From assembly GCF_905475395.1 (NCBI RefSeq), contig NC_058337.1:103162368-103226367 (forward strand): a stretch of DNA of 64,000 nucleotides. Direction: 5' to 3'. The notes under the pieces are model-generated. The model was not told the DNA's origin and searched no databases. It saw only the letters and a list, made by a program, of their open reading frames with translations. This stretch comes from Chrysoperla carnea (taxonomy: Eukaryota > Arthropoda > Insecta > Neuroptera > Chrysopidae). This document shows, piece by piece, positions 1 to 12,845 of the stretch; within the stretch, counting starts at the first letter, position 1, and the number at the start of each line of letters is the position of its first letter. The translations under genes and the position numbers were made by a program.

Positions 1-91
1 CAATTGGCATTATAATTGTTAAGATATTTTATACCAATAGAAGCAGTAAATACCATGAATTGTTGTGAGGTCATTACGATATATATTTTTA

Positions 92-655
92 TACCATGTA
101 CGAAATATACCAAGGTATACTAAGTTTAGACCAAAGTTTGTAACGCTTAAAAATATTGATGCTATAAACAAAATTTTGGTATAGGTGTTCATAAAATCAC
201 CTAATGAGTCCATTTCCGGTTGTTTGTCTGTCTGCCTGTCGTCTGTCTGTCCGTCTGCCATCCCGATAGCTCAAAAAAGAAGAGAGATATCAAGTTGAAA
301 TTTTTATAGCTTGCTTAGGACGTAAAAAGTGAGGTCAAGTTCGTAAATGAGCAACATAGGTCAATCGGGTCTTGAATATCTTGTAAACCGTTAGAGATAG
401 AACAAAAGTTTAAATGTAAAAAATGTTCCTTATACAAGAATAAACAACTTTTGTTTGAAACATTTTTTCGTAAACATCACTGTTTACCCCGTGAAAGCGC
501 AAATTATGGGCAAATTTTATAGTATGTATTATATGGGAATATCAGTTATATATGTGTGACATGTATGTATGTGTAATATGATAGAGTAATCAATGCTGTC
601 TATGCATGGTATTTCAACAATTAACTCAGTCAATTGTTTGTTTTCACTTGTTAAT
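92..655 (+). repeat. interspersed repeat family A, near full length
   Basis: About 560-bp non-coding repeat. It starts near TACCAAGGTATACTAAG, contains a GTCTGTCTG-type stretch, the block AACCGTTAGAGATAGAAC, and ends with CAACAATTAACTCAGTCAAT and TTTTCACTTG. Other copies are at 10610, 18420, 51640, 52775, 54448 and 55455. No protein is encoded; class unknown, probably a non-autonomous DNA element. Confidence 0.8.
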
Positions 656-2087
656 AATAATTTTTTACGTCAAAACAATTTAGCCTCAAAGTGCGTTATA
701 TCCTAACATCCCGTTAATATGGTACATTTACCTTAACGTATATAAAACGGATATAAATAATAACAATGATCCAAAGTACAACACTTTCCCATCCATGCTA
801 TTTATAAATATACATACATATAACTGGTTCAGTATGTACAACTATACTATGAGTATACATAAAGTAAGTTATATACTTTTATAATAAAAAATAATATTAT
901 GCCTACATTATTTTATTATATTTATTTATTTGTTTTGTTTGTTATTTTTTTATTTAGCTTGGTATTTAGTACTTTTACTTACATAGTATGTTCATACTCT
1001 AAAAGTAATGTAATGAATTTAATATTGTGTGTTTGTGTATATGCTGTTACATTATGTTAATATTGTTGTGTTAGTAATATGTGTGTGTGTGTACCTACTT
1101 AAGTTGTTTATTAATAATTTTAAATTGAATGTTTTTAATACTTGTGTGTATTGAATGTGTAGGATGGCTGCACTAATTAATGGACATTTATCTAATAAAA
1201 AATAAGGGGGTGTTACCACTATTGAAAAGAAATTGAATCAAGTTTTTTGATGCTACCAAAACTTTGATAGTGCCAAGTTTAAGTAATAGGGTATTATACT
1301 ATATTTGAAAAAGTACTTCAACATGTTGATTTTGCTAATAAAAAGCCATCAAAAATTTATTTCGGAAAAATACTTACATACGCTTTCTTGCCAAAAACTT
1401 AAATTAAATTTTAAACCTTTTTTAAACTGTCAAAAACGCATTCATTCAATTTGGTGGCGTAATATCGGTATCATTATACGAAATAACACAGATAAGTTTG
1501 ACAGATATATTCATAGACAACTAATTATAATAAATATAAATATTTATTATCTATGGATATATTATACCCAGCTATCTACACTGAACTAATTGATGGTCTA
1601 TGGTTCATATCGATATGACATCACATCGGGACTTGTCCGAGTTTTAGGTCACGTGATATACAGTTTAAAAATTACGATTTAATTTTAATATTATAAAAGA
1701 AAAATGTGCTTTTATGACTCGAAATCAGAATATTTAAGTATATTTTTACATAAATTTTAACTTTTTTCAAATTTCATAATTGATTTTTCACTACCGAAAG
1801 TACCCTATTTTTTGTTTAGCCTTACGTGAATTTTAAAATTAAAATTAAAAAGCTTGATTTTTTTTCATATAAGGTTGGAAGTCTTAATCAATTCTGAAAA
1901 ATTGGAGGGAGGGGTTGCCCGATTATTTATAGATATATTTATAAGAGTATCTCACTAGCAAATAGTGAATAGTCACTATTTTCACTATTTCAAATAATGT
2001 AACTTTTGTAGAAAAAATGTTGTTTAATCATCCTATGTACTTCGTGTGGTAAATTTTTCACCAGGTCTTTGTAAGAATCGTTAGTTT
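656..2087. other. AT-rich intergenic DNA, no gene seen
   Basis: No convincing ORF, splice-linked exon or RNA gene. It contains GT-rich stretches near 1020-1160 and the 94-codon ORF at 1305-1589, which is Lys/Ile/Asn-rich with no recognisable motif and is judged to be chance. Confidence 0.5.
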
Positions 2088-3200
2088 ATAATAAGTATAG
2101 TCAGATTGTAAACTGTCCATAGATTGTGAACAAACTATAAAATTTACAATCTAAAGCGTTTATTTTCGTTAGATTATAAAACAACAATAGCCAACTGTTA
2201 GTTTATAAAATAACGAATTTAATACTAATCACTGTACAGTCTTATTGATACAGGCAGTAAGAATTTGAATCCACAATGTTACTCATTTTCAACATATATT
2301 TTTCAACCACCAGGAAAATTCACGATTCGGCACCATATAACTTTTGATCTAGAAGGTGAACAAAGCTTAATCTCAAAACATCAAAATCGGTGCTATAGGT
2401 AAAAATTTAGAGATTTCGTCCTTTTTTTCCTCGTATACTGGAGTAAATCTATACATATAAAATGCTTTGTCCTGAATGACTGACTGACTGACGGATCAAC
2501 GCACAGCCTAAACAGTTGATCGTAGAGACCTGCAACTTGGAGGGTGTGTTCTTTGCATAACGCAGCCATCCGATAAGAAAGCATTTTCCTAATTCTACCC
2601 TAACAGGATGGAAAACGGGGGAAAATTTTGTATGGGACAACGTCATTCCTTGATCCAATCTACTTCAAATTTTGCATAAATGAAAATGGATAGAATGTTA
2701 TTTTGGGGGTGATTTTTGCATAGAAATTGATATTCGTCGTTTTTCAATTAAATACTTAACCGATTTTAAAAATTATTTCACCTATAGAAGAAAGTTACAA
2801 CATCAGCAAATATCATGAGCTTTTGATTTTCAAAAAATTAGGGCTCCGTACTGTAAAATTAAAATCCATAAAATTGTGAAAAAAAGGTGGATAAGTCAGG
2901 TCAAAAAAAGTGAGAGCTATAACATGGTGGGATTTGTTTTTAAAGTTGAAATTGTCCAGCAAAGCGGACGGGTATCTGCTTGTTATTTATAAATGATTGT
3001 ATATTGTATACACAAAATCAATTTGCTAATTTTGTTATTATAAAATAACAACTTGAACCAATCAGTTTGCACTTTGTAATGCGCTAAATTACAATTTGAC
3101 TGGTAAACATTATTAGTTTATAATCAAACGAAAACGTTCACAATTTATCAACAGTTTAGAATTTGATTATGTATAAAGTATAATTATTATAAACTAATGA
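2088..3200. mobile_element. MITE-like element with degenerate inverted ends, carrying an inserted repeat
   Basis: The left end begins TTAGTTTATAATAAGTATA and the right end, read in reverse complement, begins TTAGTTTATAATAATTATA. Further matching TTGTGAAC and TTTTCGTT blocks sit inside both arms. Repeat family E (2445-2985) separates the arms, so this looks like an old element later invaded. Confidence 0.6.
2445..2985 (+). repeat. interspersed repeat family E, copy 1
   Basis: Starts ATACATATAAAATGC followed by (TGAC)n and ends near GTCCAGCAAAGCGGACGGG. The end block recurs at 7134-7150 in a second element. Non-coding; the two overlapping minus ORFs here are chance. Confidence 0.6.
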
Positions 3201-3284
3201 TTCCCACAATAAAACGGTGACAAGACAAATGCATATTGAAAATTTAATATTTATATCGGTCTTGTCACCGTTTTATTGTGGGAA
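3201..3284. repeat. perfect 26-bp inverted repeat with 32-bp spacer
   Basis: TTCCCACAATAAAACGGTGA and following bases at 3201-3226 are exactly complemented at 3259-3284. It abuts the right end of the 2088-3200 element. Probably a tiny MITE or solo hairpin. Confidence 0.8.
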
Positions 3285-5236
3285 AAATCGTTAAAAACAA
3301 TATTCGTCCACCTACTACATCAATAATCCTACATTATTATACGTATACACATGTACGTATGTTGTTTGTTATCTATACATAGCACATACTACACACACTA
3401 CACACACCATATGATATACCAGTCATTCATTGTCAGTTGTTAATTTAGTTAATAATATGTTGTTATTGTTATAAAAGTGTTTTTGTTAATAAAGTGTACG
3501 TTGTTCGTTCGTTCAATTGTTGTGATGTTTTTAGTTATATGTGCTATTATGATTTCATCATACCAAAGTACTTGAAACACATTAATTTATCAATTTATAA
3601 TAAAAAACTACGTAGTAAAAATATAATTAGTTTTATTTTCAAAAACTTTAACGAGTTGTTCTTATTGTTAGAATAGAATACATTTTTAAAAACAAGTAAT
3701 ACTACTTCTGATATATCTATTTATATATATATAAAAGACAACTTTGTATATTATAATATATAAATAAAAATATCTAATTTTAAAATGAGGTAAGGTCTAG
3801 ATTTAATAATATTCATTATTTTATTATTTATATTAAAAAAATAAATAATTGAACATTTAATAAAATTTATTTGAATACTTCTTGATGATGAGTGATATTT
3901 TTATTGAGATAAAAAAAAAGCGTTAAATCAATTTATATATATTTAAAAAATATAAAAGACGTAATTTATGTAATAAATCATTTTTTATATTTAATTAATC
4001 AATTTATTTAATAATATATATATATTTTTTTTTAAATATATTAATTTATGTATTAAAAATTTTTATATGAATAATATTTAAATGATGACAATACAAAAAT
4101 ATAATAAAAAATAATGATATTTTGTATTATTTGAACATTTGTTTTTTCATTAATACATTTTTTTGATTGACGTCATTTCATAAATAAATATTATAAAGTT
4201 TAAAAGTACATAATAATAATAATAATATCTAATATATCTATTGATCATCTATCTATCAGTTTATTAGTTTTTATTAGTTAAATTATTACAACGTAGTTAG
4301 TTACTTAATTAATAGTACAAAGTAATAGAAAAAAAAGCATTCATTCTAAGCTAAAAAATTCATTCATTCTAAGCTAAAAAATTTTAAAGACTCAAGAAAG
4401 TGAATCAAGTTGATAAAATAATCAACTTTTTGAGCTCAGTTTGGAGAAGCTATCGAGATGTGTAAAGCCTGAAAAATCGTGAAAATATCATGATTTTGTG
4501 ATATAAAAGGAGGTAGCGGTGCTGGAAAGTTGACACCTCCTAATAGCATATCCTTGACACTAAGCCAGTTTACATACTAATTTTATCCTTCTAGCTGAAT
4601 TTAGAGAGATTGTACAGATATGCATTCATGGCTTGGGAATTCCTTCCAAATTGGTGCAATGTGTCTCCTCGTTTATAACATCGATATGTCTAGGAAATAA
4701 CTCTACATGCCTAATTTCAGCTTATTTGAATAAAAGGGGGCCGCTGAGGGTATAAAAAAATAGCGAAAAACAAATATACAATGCTTCTGATTGGCTGCCT
4801 ATTTTAATTAATAGCTAACTATCCGTGCATCGGATCAAAAAATGAAAAAGAACTTTTCGTCTTAGAATTTTATTTTCTACCCGATGCAACAAAAGCGGGT
4901 GGTACTTACGGGACACCCTGTATACAGTGTGTCACCACATTTAAGTTGAAGACACACCCATATTTTCGTTATTTATAGGAATATCGATTTGAAATTTTCT
5001 ACAGCCATACAGGTTGATGGGTCACGTATTTTAAGATACTTAACCGAAATCTAAACATTAAACTCAGTCTACTACAAATTGACAAAAATTTTGCCCAGCA
5101 TCAGAGATGGTTAGTGATATCGAAAAAAATTATTAGAAAAAGTTCCTTAAAATATTTTTGTATATCCATATTGCATTTTTCATGGCAAAATTCTATCTCT
5201 ACGAAATTATAACGATAAAAGTATTTTTTTCTTCTT
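3285..5236. other. AT-rich intergenic DNA, no gene seen
   Basis: Mostly simple AT-rich sequence at 3700-4330, including TA and TAA runs. A phrase ending GGGACACCCTGTATACAGTG near 4911-4930 resembles a transposon end but has no partner that I could find. Confidence 0.5.
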
Positions 5237-5757
5237 CTTAAGGATGTACGATCGCCAAGGCAATTTTGACATAGGTATTTAACATTGGTTTTATAGTAAA
5301 ACGGTAGATGGATGATATGTTTTCATAAATTTCTCAAAAACTAGTCGGTGGAAATTAAAAAAAAAAAAAACTTTTTAAATTAAAGTTAAAATCTTTACAA
5401 ATTATTGAAAAAAAAAAAAAAAAAAACTCGTTGTGCCTGACTAATAAAGGATGTATGAGCACGGTAGTGGGGACACAAATTAAAACAAATAATATATATT
5501 CCATTTTGATCGTGAGCTATGTTATAACTTGACAATATAAGACGAAAAGTAAGAATACAATTTTTCGATATCTAGAGTAATTTTTAAAATATCGAAAATT
5601 GCAAATGTTTAGTTATTTAGCTATCGATATTTCGAAAACCAAGGCTGATATCGAAAAATTTTATTCTTATTTTTCGTCTACATTCATGAAGTCATAAGGT
5701 ACAAATAATTTCAACCACAAGTCTAAACTTGCCTTGGCGCTCATACTACCTTAAATC
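5237..5757. mobile_element. foldback element with TTAAGG ends
   Basis: The left end TTAAGGATGTACGATCGCCA is mirrored at the right by TTTAAGGTAGTATGAGCGCC (reverse complement). An inner inverted pair GACGAAAAGTAAGAATA (5541) and TTCTTATTTTTCGTC (5665) is also present. Non-coding, decayed. Confidence 0.55.
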
Positions 5758-5824
5758 ATTGAAATTGTTGAAATCATTTAAATTTTTATATAATTATAAT
5801 TTATTTATTTGTCTATTAATACTT

Positions 5825-6015
5825 TTTTTAATACTTTATGGCCCGTTGCATGTTAATTATGTGAACAATTACAAATACCTCACTTCAAAATCAATTGAAA
5901 AATTGCATTTTTGTTTTGACAAATTAAATACACCTAGATTACTTAACACTATATTTTATAGTTTCATCAAATCCTCAAGTAAAGTGGGCTACGTCCCAAC
6001 ACTACCGTAAAGGCA
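5825..6015. repeat. interspersed repeat J, copy 1
   Basis: Shares CCCGTTGCA..GTTAATTA, ACAAAT..AAATACACCTAGA and a CAAA/CCTC..CTACC end with 24505-24665. Part of a short + ORF falls here but the second copy does not keep it. Confidence 0.55.
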
Positions 6016-6549
6016 TCAGCTGTCGCATTCCAAAATGATTTTCCCACAGTATACAGTGTGTTCAATCAGCTCAGCACCATATATGGAAAACCTTCTTACT
6101 ATCTGTTTTATGAAAAAAAGTTATTCTTGATAAAAAGTTGCATGGCCTAGAACGTAATTATGAATTAATCAGATATCAATTTATTGCATTCGTGTATATA
6201 CGACGTTTGTCGAAAAAAGTAAATTTTGTCCAAGAGTAGAGTAAGTACCTTTATTTTTTACTTTATTACACTTTCGACTATATTTATGGAAGAAATTCGA
6301 TTCTAATTGAAAACTAAGGTCAGATATTATCCATCTAGCATGAAAAAAATTTCATTTTTACTAACTCTTCTCTGTATTAGCATTGATAATAATTTATGTC
6401 TACAGATCGACAAATTGATATTATAAATATTATCAAAGATAATAAATGAGATCTCTAGAATATTTCGATGAAATAAACTTTTGATTTTGTCATAATTTCG
6501 ACCTGTTTCTACTACCAAGTCCAGACCTCCACCAAATTAATAACGAGTG

Positions 6550-7175
6550 ACATCAATATATAAAGTATAAAACAGAGTCGCTTCCTGCTGTCTGTGTCTA
6601 TCATGCCTCTATGTATGCGTAGATCTTTAAAACTACGCAACGGATTTTGATGCGGTTTTTTTCTAATATATAAGAGTGATTCAACAGGCAGGTTTTTATG
6701 TAATAATAATAATAAAACAAAATAAGGGTTTCGCAAGGGGGCCCCAAGCACCTACATTAAGAGTCCTCTGTACCCTCCCTGAGAACGACCTGTCACCCGA
6801 AGACGAGTCGTCATTGGGTAAGAAGTTTTTATGTATAATACATGCATAATATAGTAGAGTAAGGAGTTGAAAGGGACGTACTTCAAAAAATGTAAAAAGC
6901 TGTGCATCGATTAAGCTCAAATATTATAACGATATAAAACCAGCTTCAAGGATTGTTTTATCTATTTTTAACCTTTGTAGTTGGAAAGGTGGAACGACAA
7001 AGTGAGGATGAATAATCGAATATTTTCAAATATACACAAGTGGGGTATCAAATAAAAGAGCATGACGTGTACATTACAAAACTATAACCCCTATGCAAAG
7101 GGATATGGGGGGAGAGGGTGAAAGTGGGGATGTTGTCCAGCAAAGCGAGTAGTTGCAGATAGTACATAATAAGAG
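6550..7175 (+). repeat. interspersed repeat family E, copy 2, with an embedded GC-richer segment
   Basis: Ends in TTGTCCAGCAAAGCGAGTAG like the 2445-2985 copy. Inside, 6725-6815 (GGGGCCCCAAGCACC to GACCTGTCACCCGAAG) matches 45478-45545. The three minus ORFs overlapping here show no family motif. Confidence 0.55.
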
Positions 7176-7985
7176 TAATTACGATTAGCTAATTCATACT
7201 GAAGGCGATTACTTGGAAATCGAAATACGTATTTATATAATACAAAAAAATTTATCTAGGAAATTGGGGCAAAAATAGAAATTTATTTTAAATTGATACT
7301 ACACAGAATATGTCTGTGCATCGTAGATTAAATGTCGATCTGTAGACATAAATTGTTAAAATTATCAATTTTGTTTTGTCTTGGTCGATAGATAAAATCG
7401 AATTTCCGATCGCAGTTTTCAATTTTCTCAATAAATACTTGCACAAAAGTAAAGTTTACTCTTGGACAAAATTTACATTTTTCGCCAAAACTTGTATACG
7501 AATGAAATAAATTCAAATCTGATTATTTCATTTTACGTTTTAGATCATGCAGATTTTTTTTCAGAAATAACTTTTTTTCATAAAAACAAATAATAAAAAA
7601 GTTTTCCATATGGTGCCGACTTAATTGGACACACTGAATATTTTAACACATCGATTGTGGCTAGGCAAAATGATTTTATCAATTATAAAACATTCAGCGA
7701 ATGCCTAAAATTTTTGAACTCAAAACTCCTTTTACTTCTACTATCATTAATACAATAATAGCTTAATATTAATCTATATTTTTTAAAATGTAAACAATTA
7801 TTACACGTGTCTGTTGTAAAAAATGTAATTAATAAATTATTACAATAGACACTAACTTGTAATTATTAGCCAACTATTTAAGACTAATTAGTAAATACCT
7901 TTTTAAAAAAAATTATGCGTACTATAATTACTAGCCAATGGTTTGTCGAATTTGCCAAATATTTGTATGCGAGTCACTAGTTAAA
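7176..7985. other. intergenic DNA, no gene seen
   Basis: No supported feature. A part of 7320-7520 is loosely an inverse echo of 6180-6450 (ACTCTTGGACAAAATTTAC against CCAAGAGTAG), which hints at arms of one large decayed foldback around 6030-7640. Confidence 0.45.
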
Positions 7986-8500
7986 GGCGCGTGTAAGCCT
8001 TAGACCATTAAGTACATGGACTGACCGTCAAACGATTTAAAGTGTGCCAACATCTGAGGTAATTGCTTGGGTCAAATCTATTATTTTGCACTTACAAGTT
8101 AGCAGACCTCCTCTCTCGTTCGACGTTCTCTATGTGGAAATGTCAAAACAAAGTGTTGTTGTCATACTTGTTATTGTAGATTCGCAAGAAAAAATGTGAT
8201 ACGTGATAAGTATTTTTTTAACTCAAAAATCGAAAAAGTTCAGTGAAATTACGATGTTCAATGTACAAATTTTCGTGATATGAAAATTTGACATTCAATG
8301 TATGTTTTTTTGATAAATGTCCTTATATTAAATGTATATTTTTTGATAAATGTTCCTATATTCTTTTAATAAATGTATTTTTTTTGATAACTGTCCCTTA
8401 CTGACCCAAGCAACTACCTCAAATGTTGGCACACCTCTAGCTGTGTGGAAAGATAGGCGATGCTCAGTCTATGTACTTAACGGTCTAAGGTGTAAGCTAA
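7986..8500. mobile_element. foldback element with long inverted arms
   Basis: The left arm carries CCTTAGACCATTAAGTACAT and GTGTGCCAACATCTGAGGTA. The right arm carries their reverse complements as TGTACTTAACGGTCTAAGG and CTACCTCAAATGTTGGCACA. The centre has degenerate repeats of TTTTTGATAAATGT. Short ORFs on both strands here are mirror products. Confidence 0.75.
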
Positions 8501-8679
8501 CCAAGGCGCGTGTAAGGGTGACCTCTTATACAAAAATAAATTTGGGCGTCTAATAATATTGTTTTTATCAAAATGAAAGTGTAAAAATATTTTATGAATG
8601 ACTTGAACTTGAATGCGAAAATTTGTTGTTGCCTTACGAAAAAATTCAAATATTTCTTGTTGAACTTTTAGTCTAATCG

Positions 8680-8806
8680 ACAAGTTCAAATTGGTGAAAT
8701 ATAGAAATAATAGTCGTAAAAATACGTTTGATAGTTCGTTGGATTCGAAATGATTTCTAGAAAAATGTGCCAAATGCGTTTTTCAGCACATAAAATGTAA
8801 AAGTTA
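8680..8806. repeat. interspersed repeat S, copy 1
   Basis: About 125 bp from CAAGTTCAAATTGGTGAAAT to GCGTTTTTCAGCACATAAAA. A second copy at 42315-42437 has the same order with scattered substitutions. Confidence 0.65.
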
Positions 8807-9367
8807 TAAACAATAATTAAAGATGCAATAAAAGATATTTCGTTTTTCGCCAATTTTTCATAAAATATTAATATTTAAAAAATAATTTTTTAATTAGGTA
8901 TTTATTGTGCCGTTTTTGTGTTAAAAAAGTAAAATTCTAAAAAATGTCCAAAATTTCGGAAGATGTGACAAAATCCGTGTTATATTAGACATCGAATTTA
9001 CAATCAGCGACCAAAAATAGCTCCCAGAAAACAGGTGACAACTTTAAGCCTAAATAAGCATTTCAAAAAATTTTGGGCTATATATGCCTCCCACTGGAGC
9101 CCTATGCTAAGTTTCATTAAAATCGGTGTTGTTTTCCAATTTTTCCACTATCGTCCCTTTTTTTGGCTTATTTACTGTGTTATTGCTTGATTAATCTCTT
9201 TAAGATAAATAAATAAAACACTTTTATCTCTCAACAGATGGCCAAAAAATTTCTTTAAGAATCCTTCAATCAAACCCTCAAATCAGATCGACTTTAAACA
9301 ACAGAGTGTTTACCGTGAACTGAAAACTTCGATTTTAAAATAATAAACATTTTGTTTACAATGTCTT

Positions 9368-9614
9368 TTACTAGGTTAGGTTCTATTGGCTGTCCACGAA
9401 AGACACACTTAGGCTATAGAGCCCATTGTGATACCATATATGTGTTTTACCACCTTTTATCAGCTCCTCAATTTCAAAGGCTGGGTGCACCTCCTCCATG
9501 CATATTCCATGCACTACACCAGCCCATCGCAACTATTAATTAAATTTAACTACCCTGGGCATACCGCGGACGGAATTGATTATGCCTTAACTAACTGAGC
9601 TACCAGGGCGACAT
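9368..9614 (-). mobile_element. tRNA-derived SINE, minus orientation, box B deleted
   Basis: Read on the minus strand it starts TCGCCCTGGTAGCTCAGTTA, a good Pol III box A, followed by CCGTCCGCGGTATGCCCAGG. The segment holding box B in the other copy is missing. The body ends CAATAGAACCTAACCTAG. The + ORF over it is a chance reading. Confidence 0.8.
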
Positions 9615-9943
9615 GTCTTTTACTAAACAAGAACAAATTTGCTAGTATTTGAAAAGCTTCGGGGAATAGGTATAAAAATTAACATTTTATTAGATAGAGA
9701 TTCGGAATTCATTTTTTATTTATAAGTTCATCATTCTAGTTAATTAGTTTATTTGCGTTCACATTTTTGTTAATAAATCACTGATCAATGAGTGTTCTGA
9801 ATATAATTATACGCAATATACTAGGAACACAATAGATAAATGATATCAATTATGAATTATACTTATTTATTATTACGCATTTAATTTGCATGAATACATG
9901 CAAATTATAATGAATACACAAAGAAAAAAATAAATTTAAAAAA

Positions 9944-10163
9944 TCAAAAAAACCCGACTATGTTCAATAAATACTGAAAAAAAAGCAACAAGTTCAGTAG
10001 TTTACATATAGCGATTATAACAGTAGGGACTCATTAAAATCTAGACCGGCTCAAATCTTCCCAATAATAGGTTCCCAATAACTGTTAAAATCACTATGTA
10101 AACTATACTGAAAACTGAACTTGTTTCTTTCTTTTCAGTATTTATTAAATCCAGGGTTTTTGA
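9944..10163. mobile_element. foldback MITE, about 85-bp arms
   Basis: The left arm AACCCGACTATGTTCAATAA through AACAAGTTCAGTAG.TTTACAT is mirrored by ATGTAAACTATACTGAA..GAACTTGTT to TTTATTAAATCCAGGGTTTT. Non-coding. Confidence 0.75.
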
Positions 10164-10379
10164 TACTTTTAAAGAATTTTCAATACTTAATCAATGATTA
10201 CGTAATGGCTTGCTTTTTTTTACGTTATATAAGTAAAGAAAGATAGGCACTCTTACACACAAAGTAATAAGAATATCCTTATTCTCACTTCCTCAGCTTA
10301 TGCTATAAACAAAAAACACTAACATAATATACAGAATGTTCGATTTACATGTAGGCATATAAATATCACGAGTATGACA

Positions 10380-10606
10380 GAGTACATGCGTTAAGTAATG
10401 CATCTAAGTAAGAGGTATTATAGGTGTTATATGAAATTGCAAAAGTGATTTGTATCGTGGCTTATCTGTAGTTGTAGTTCATCTATTCAACTAAGAAACT
10501 ATCACTCTCCAAGTGTCTTACAACTATCTCAACGTATATCGAAGCTTCAACTCATGTATTTAATACATCTCACTTAGATGCATTGCTTAACGTATGTATT
10601 GTGTCT
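10380..10606. mobile_element. foldback MITE
   Basis: GCGTTAAGTAATGCATCTAA at the left is mirrored by TAGATGCATTGCTTAACGTA at the right. It sits directly beside a family A fragment. Confidence 0.7.
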
Positions 10607-10609
10607 AAC

Positions 10610-10862
10610 ATAATTGGCGCCCTGACGAGTAAACAGTGATGTTTACGAAAAAATGTTTCAAAGAAAAGTTGTTTATTTTTTTATAAGAAACATTTATTTC
10701 ATTTAAACTTTTGTTCTACTTCTAACAATTTACAAGATGGGTTCTACGAACCTAAGACCCAATTGACCTATATATTGACCTGACAGATAGACAAACAAAC
10801 GGACAATCGTAAATGGACTAATTAGGTGATTTTATAAGCACCTATACCAAAATTTTAAAAGA
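10610..10862 (-). repeat. interspersed repeat family A, partial, minus
   Basis: Contains GTAAACAGTGATGTTTACG, ACTTTTGTTCTA, a CAATTGACCTATAT block and TAGGTGATTTTATAAGCACC, the reverse complement of the copy at 92-655. Confidence 0.75.
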
Positions 10863-12845
10863 AGTTCTCTGAAGAAGTAAATGACATATGCATATGTGTT
10901 CCATAATAGAGTTGAGCAATTCTTAGAAATTCATTTATGATTCGAACTACCATTCTAATGAGTAATATTAATTAATAATTAATATAATTAATTAATTACC
11001 TCTACCAATAGGTAATTATTGCTTCATTAGCCACACCTACCATCTTTCTGCATCACCTTGTGTGACTGGCAAGAGTGTGACTGTCGCACAGTTATACAAA
11101 GAAGGCGTGCCTTATTAATTAAATGATTAATTAATATGATAAATCAGTGTAAAAAGCTGTTTTTGTAAAAGAAATTATTGCCTTAAATTTTTTCGTTATC
11201 ATGCTTCTTATAACATATTATTACCTACGGGAGATCTATCTAAAATTAATAACAGTAATTTATTCACTCCGAGCTACAAGAGGCGGATTAAGAGAATTAG
11301 CGCCCGTAGGCAGCGACCCCCAAAATAAAATAGAGTTGGTTGTTTGGGGCAGTTCTCCGACTCGAGCTATCGTTGTGAAATAAGAATAAGTTTTTGGATA
11401 CATTAATCAAAAACGCATTTTTTTAAATCAACAGAATACATCGTTACTAACATATACTTGATCTATTTTGAACTTCTTCAGTGTTCAAATTGATCAAGTT
11501 GATTTTTAAAAACGAAAATTTACTCAAAAAATCGCTGTACAATTTTCGATGACTCTACAGGGTGATCCAAGTTATTCAACAGCCCTACTTCAAAAATAAT
11601 GACAATTTATCGATATACTTATATATTCGGGAAAGCGTTTTTTCCAGATACACAGCTGTTGTTGAAATTCTAGAAAAAAAAATGGATTATGAATATTGAA
11701 AAAATGGCGGCTTTGAAAAGGTGTAAATCTGGCACACAACGACCAAGCATGAAGCATTGTATAACATTATTGTATTATCAATAAAGTCAGTGGCGTTAGA
11801 GATTTTTTTCGCGAAACGGGGAGATGGCACAACCATATAACTTTCGTTGGTTTTCATAATTTATTATTATAAGCCTTATATCATGAAGGGTGAAAGATCC
11901 TTACTTAGCTCATACTATCAAATTTTCGAAATTTTTCGAAGCACGTTTTTTGGCAATATTCACAAAAACTTTTTCTTCCAAAATTTCTACATCATATATC
12001 TTTATTTTAAAATGATCTACAATTTGAGATAATTACGCCACTGGTTCATTACACTTATTAACATTTGTCCACGTCCTATCATAACATATTTGCACTTTAA
12101 ATGGTCCCTATTTATTGTGGGTACTTGATCAACAATAATAAAGGTATATTTTATCAAATTTTAAATAATATTTTTTGAAATAACAATCAATACAATAAAT
12201 CAATAAAAATTAAAAAAAAAAAAGAAAAGTTAAATTATTTTATAGACATAGGTATTATAATTTAATTTGTTTAAATAAATAAAATGCAATATATATAATA
12301 TTACTCTCGGAGCCATACCAGTGGCGTATTGCTAGCAGTTACGATACTTAGGTGTCTTAATTGTCAAAAAGATCGAAAAATTAAAATAAATTGCCAAATA
12401 TATGTATGTCCATTGAATCATAAAATTTTTCATTTATTGTGGATGGGATTTATTTATTCATTAATAGAGAAAATGAAATATTAAATAATTTTTTTTTTTT
12501 TTAAATAATTAAAATTTGAATTTTGGATATCATTTATCAATTTTTTTTTCTTAAGCATGTAAGAAGGCGGTTCCTCTCTATCCTTATAAGAGAGGGGGGG
12601 GGCTCATCTACCACTGATATGACGGTTTCCACACCTTCTGAGCCATATTGTACATACATTTAAGACAAGGTATTTTTAACAATTAAATGAAAATTAAGGA
12701 TTTAGAATGAAAGAAGCTGTAATTTCTTTTCAGAATTTTGTCAAAGAATTACCAAAAATTATTTTTTGATTTTTACAAGCTTAAAAAGTAATTAGCATTG
12801 TTTTTCAACCTTAAAAATGATCATTTTGTACTTTTTCCAAACATT
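10863..12845. other. intergenic DNA, no gene seen
   Basis: Contains ATTAATTAAT simple sequence near 10960-11000, a TACAGGGTGATCCAAGTTAT phrase at 11558 that resembles a transposon end, and homopolymers near 12480-12550. No coding evidence. Confidence 0.5.

Noticed and set aside
210-260. Regular CRISPR-like GTCTGTCTG repeats
   Set aside because: Simple microsatellite inside family A in a eukaryotic genome.
9352-9543. 63-codon ORF
   Set aside because: Lies across the minus-strand SINE.
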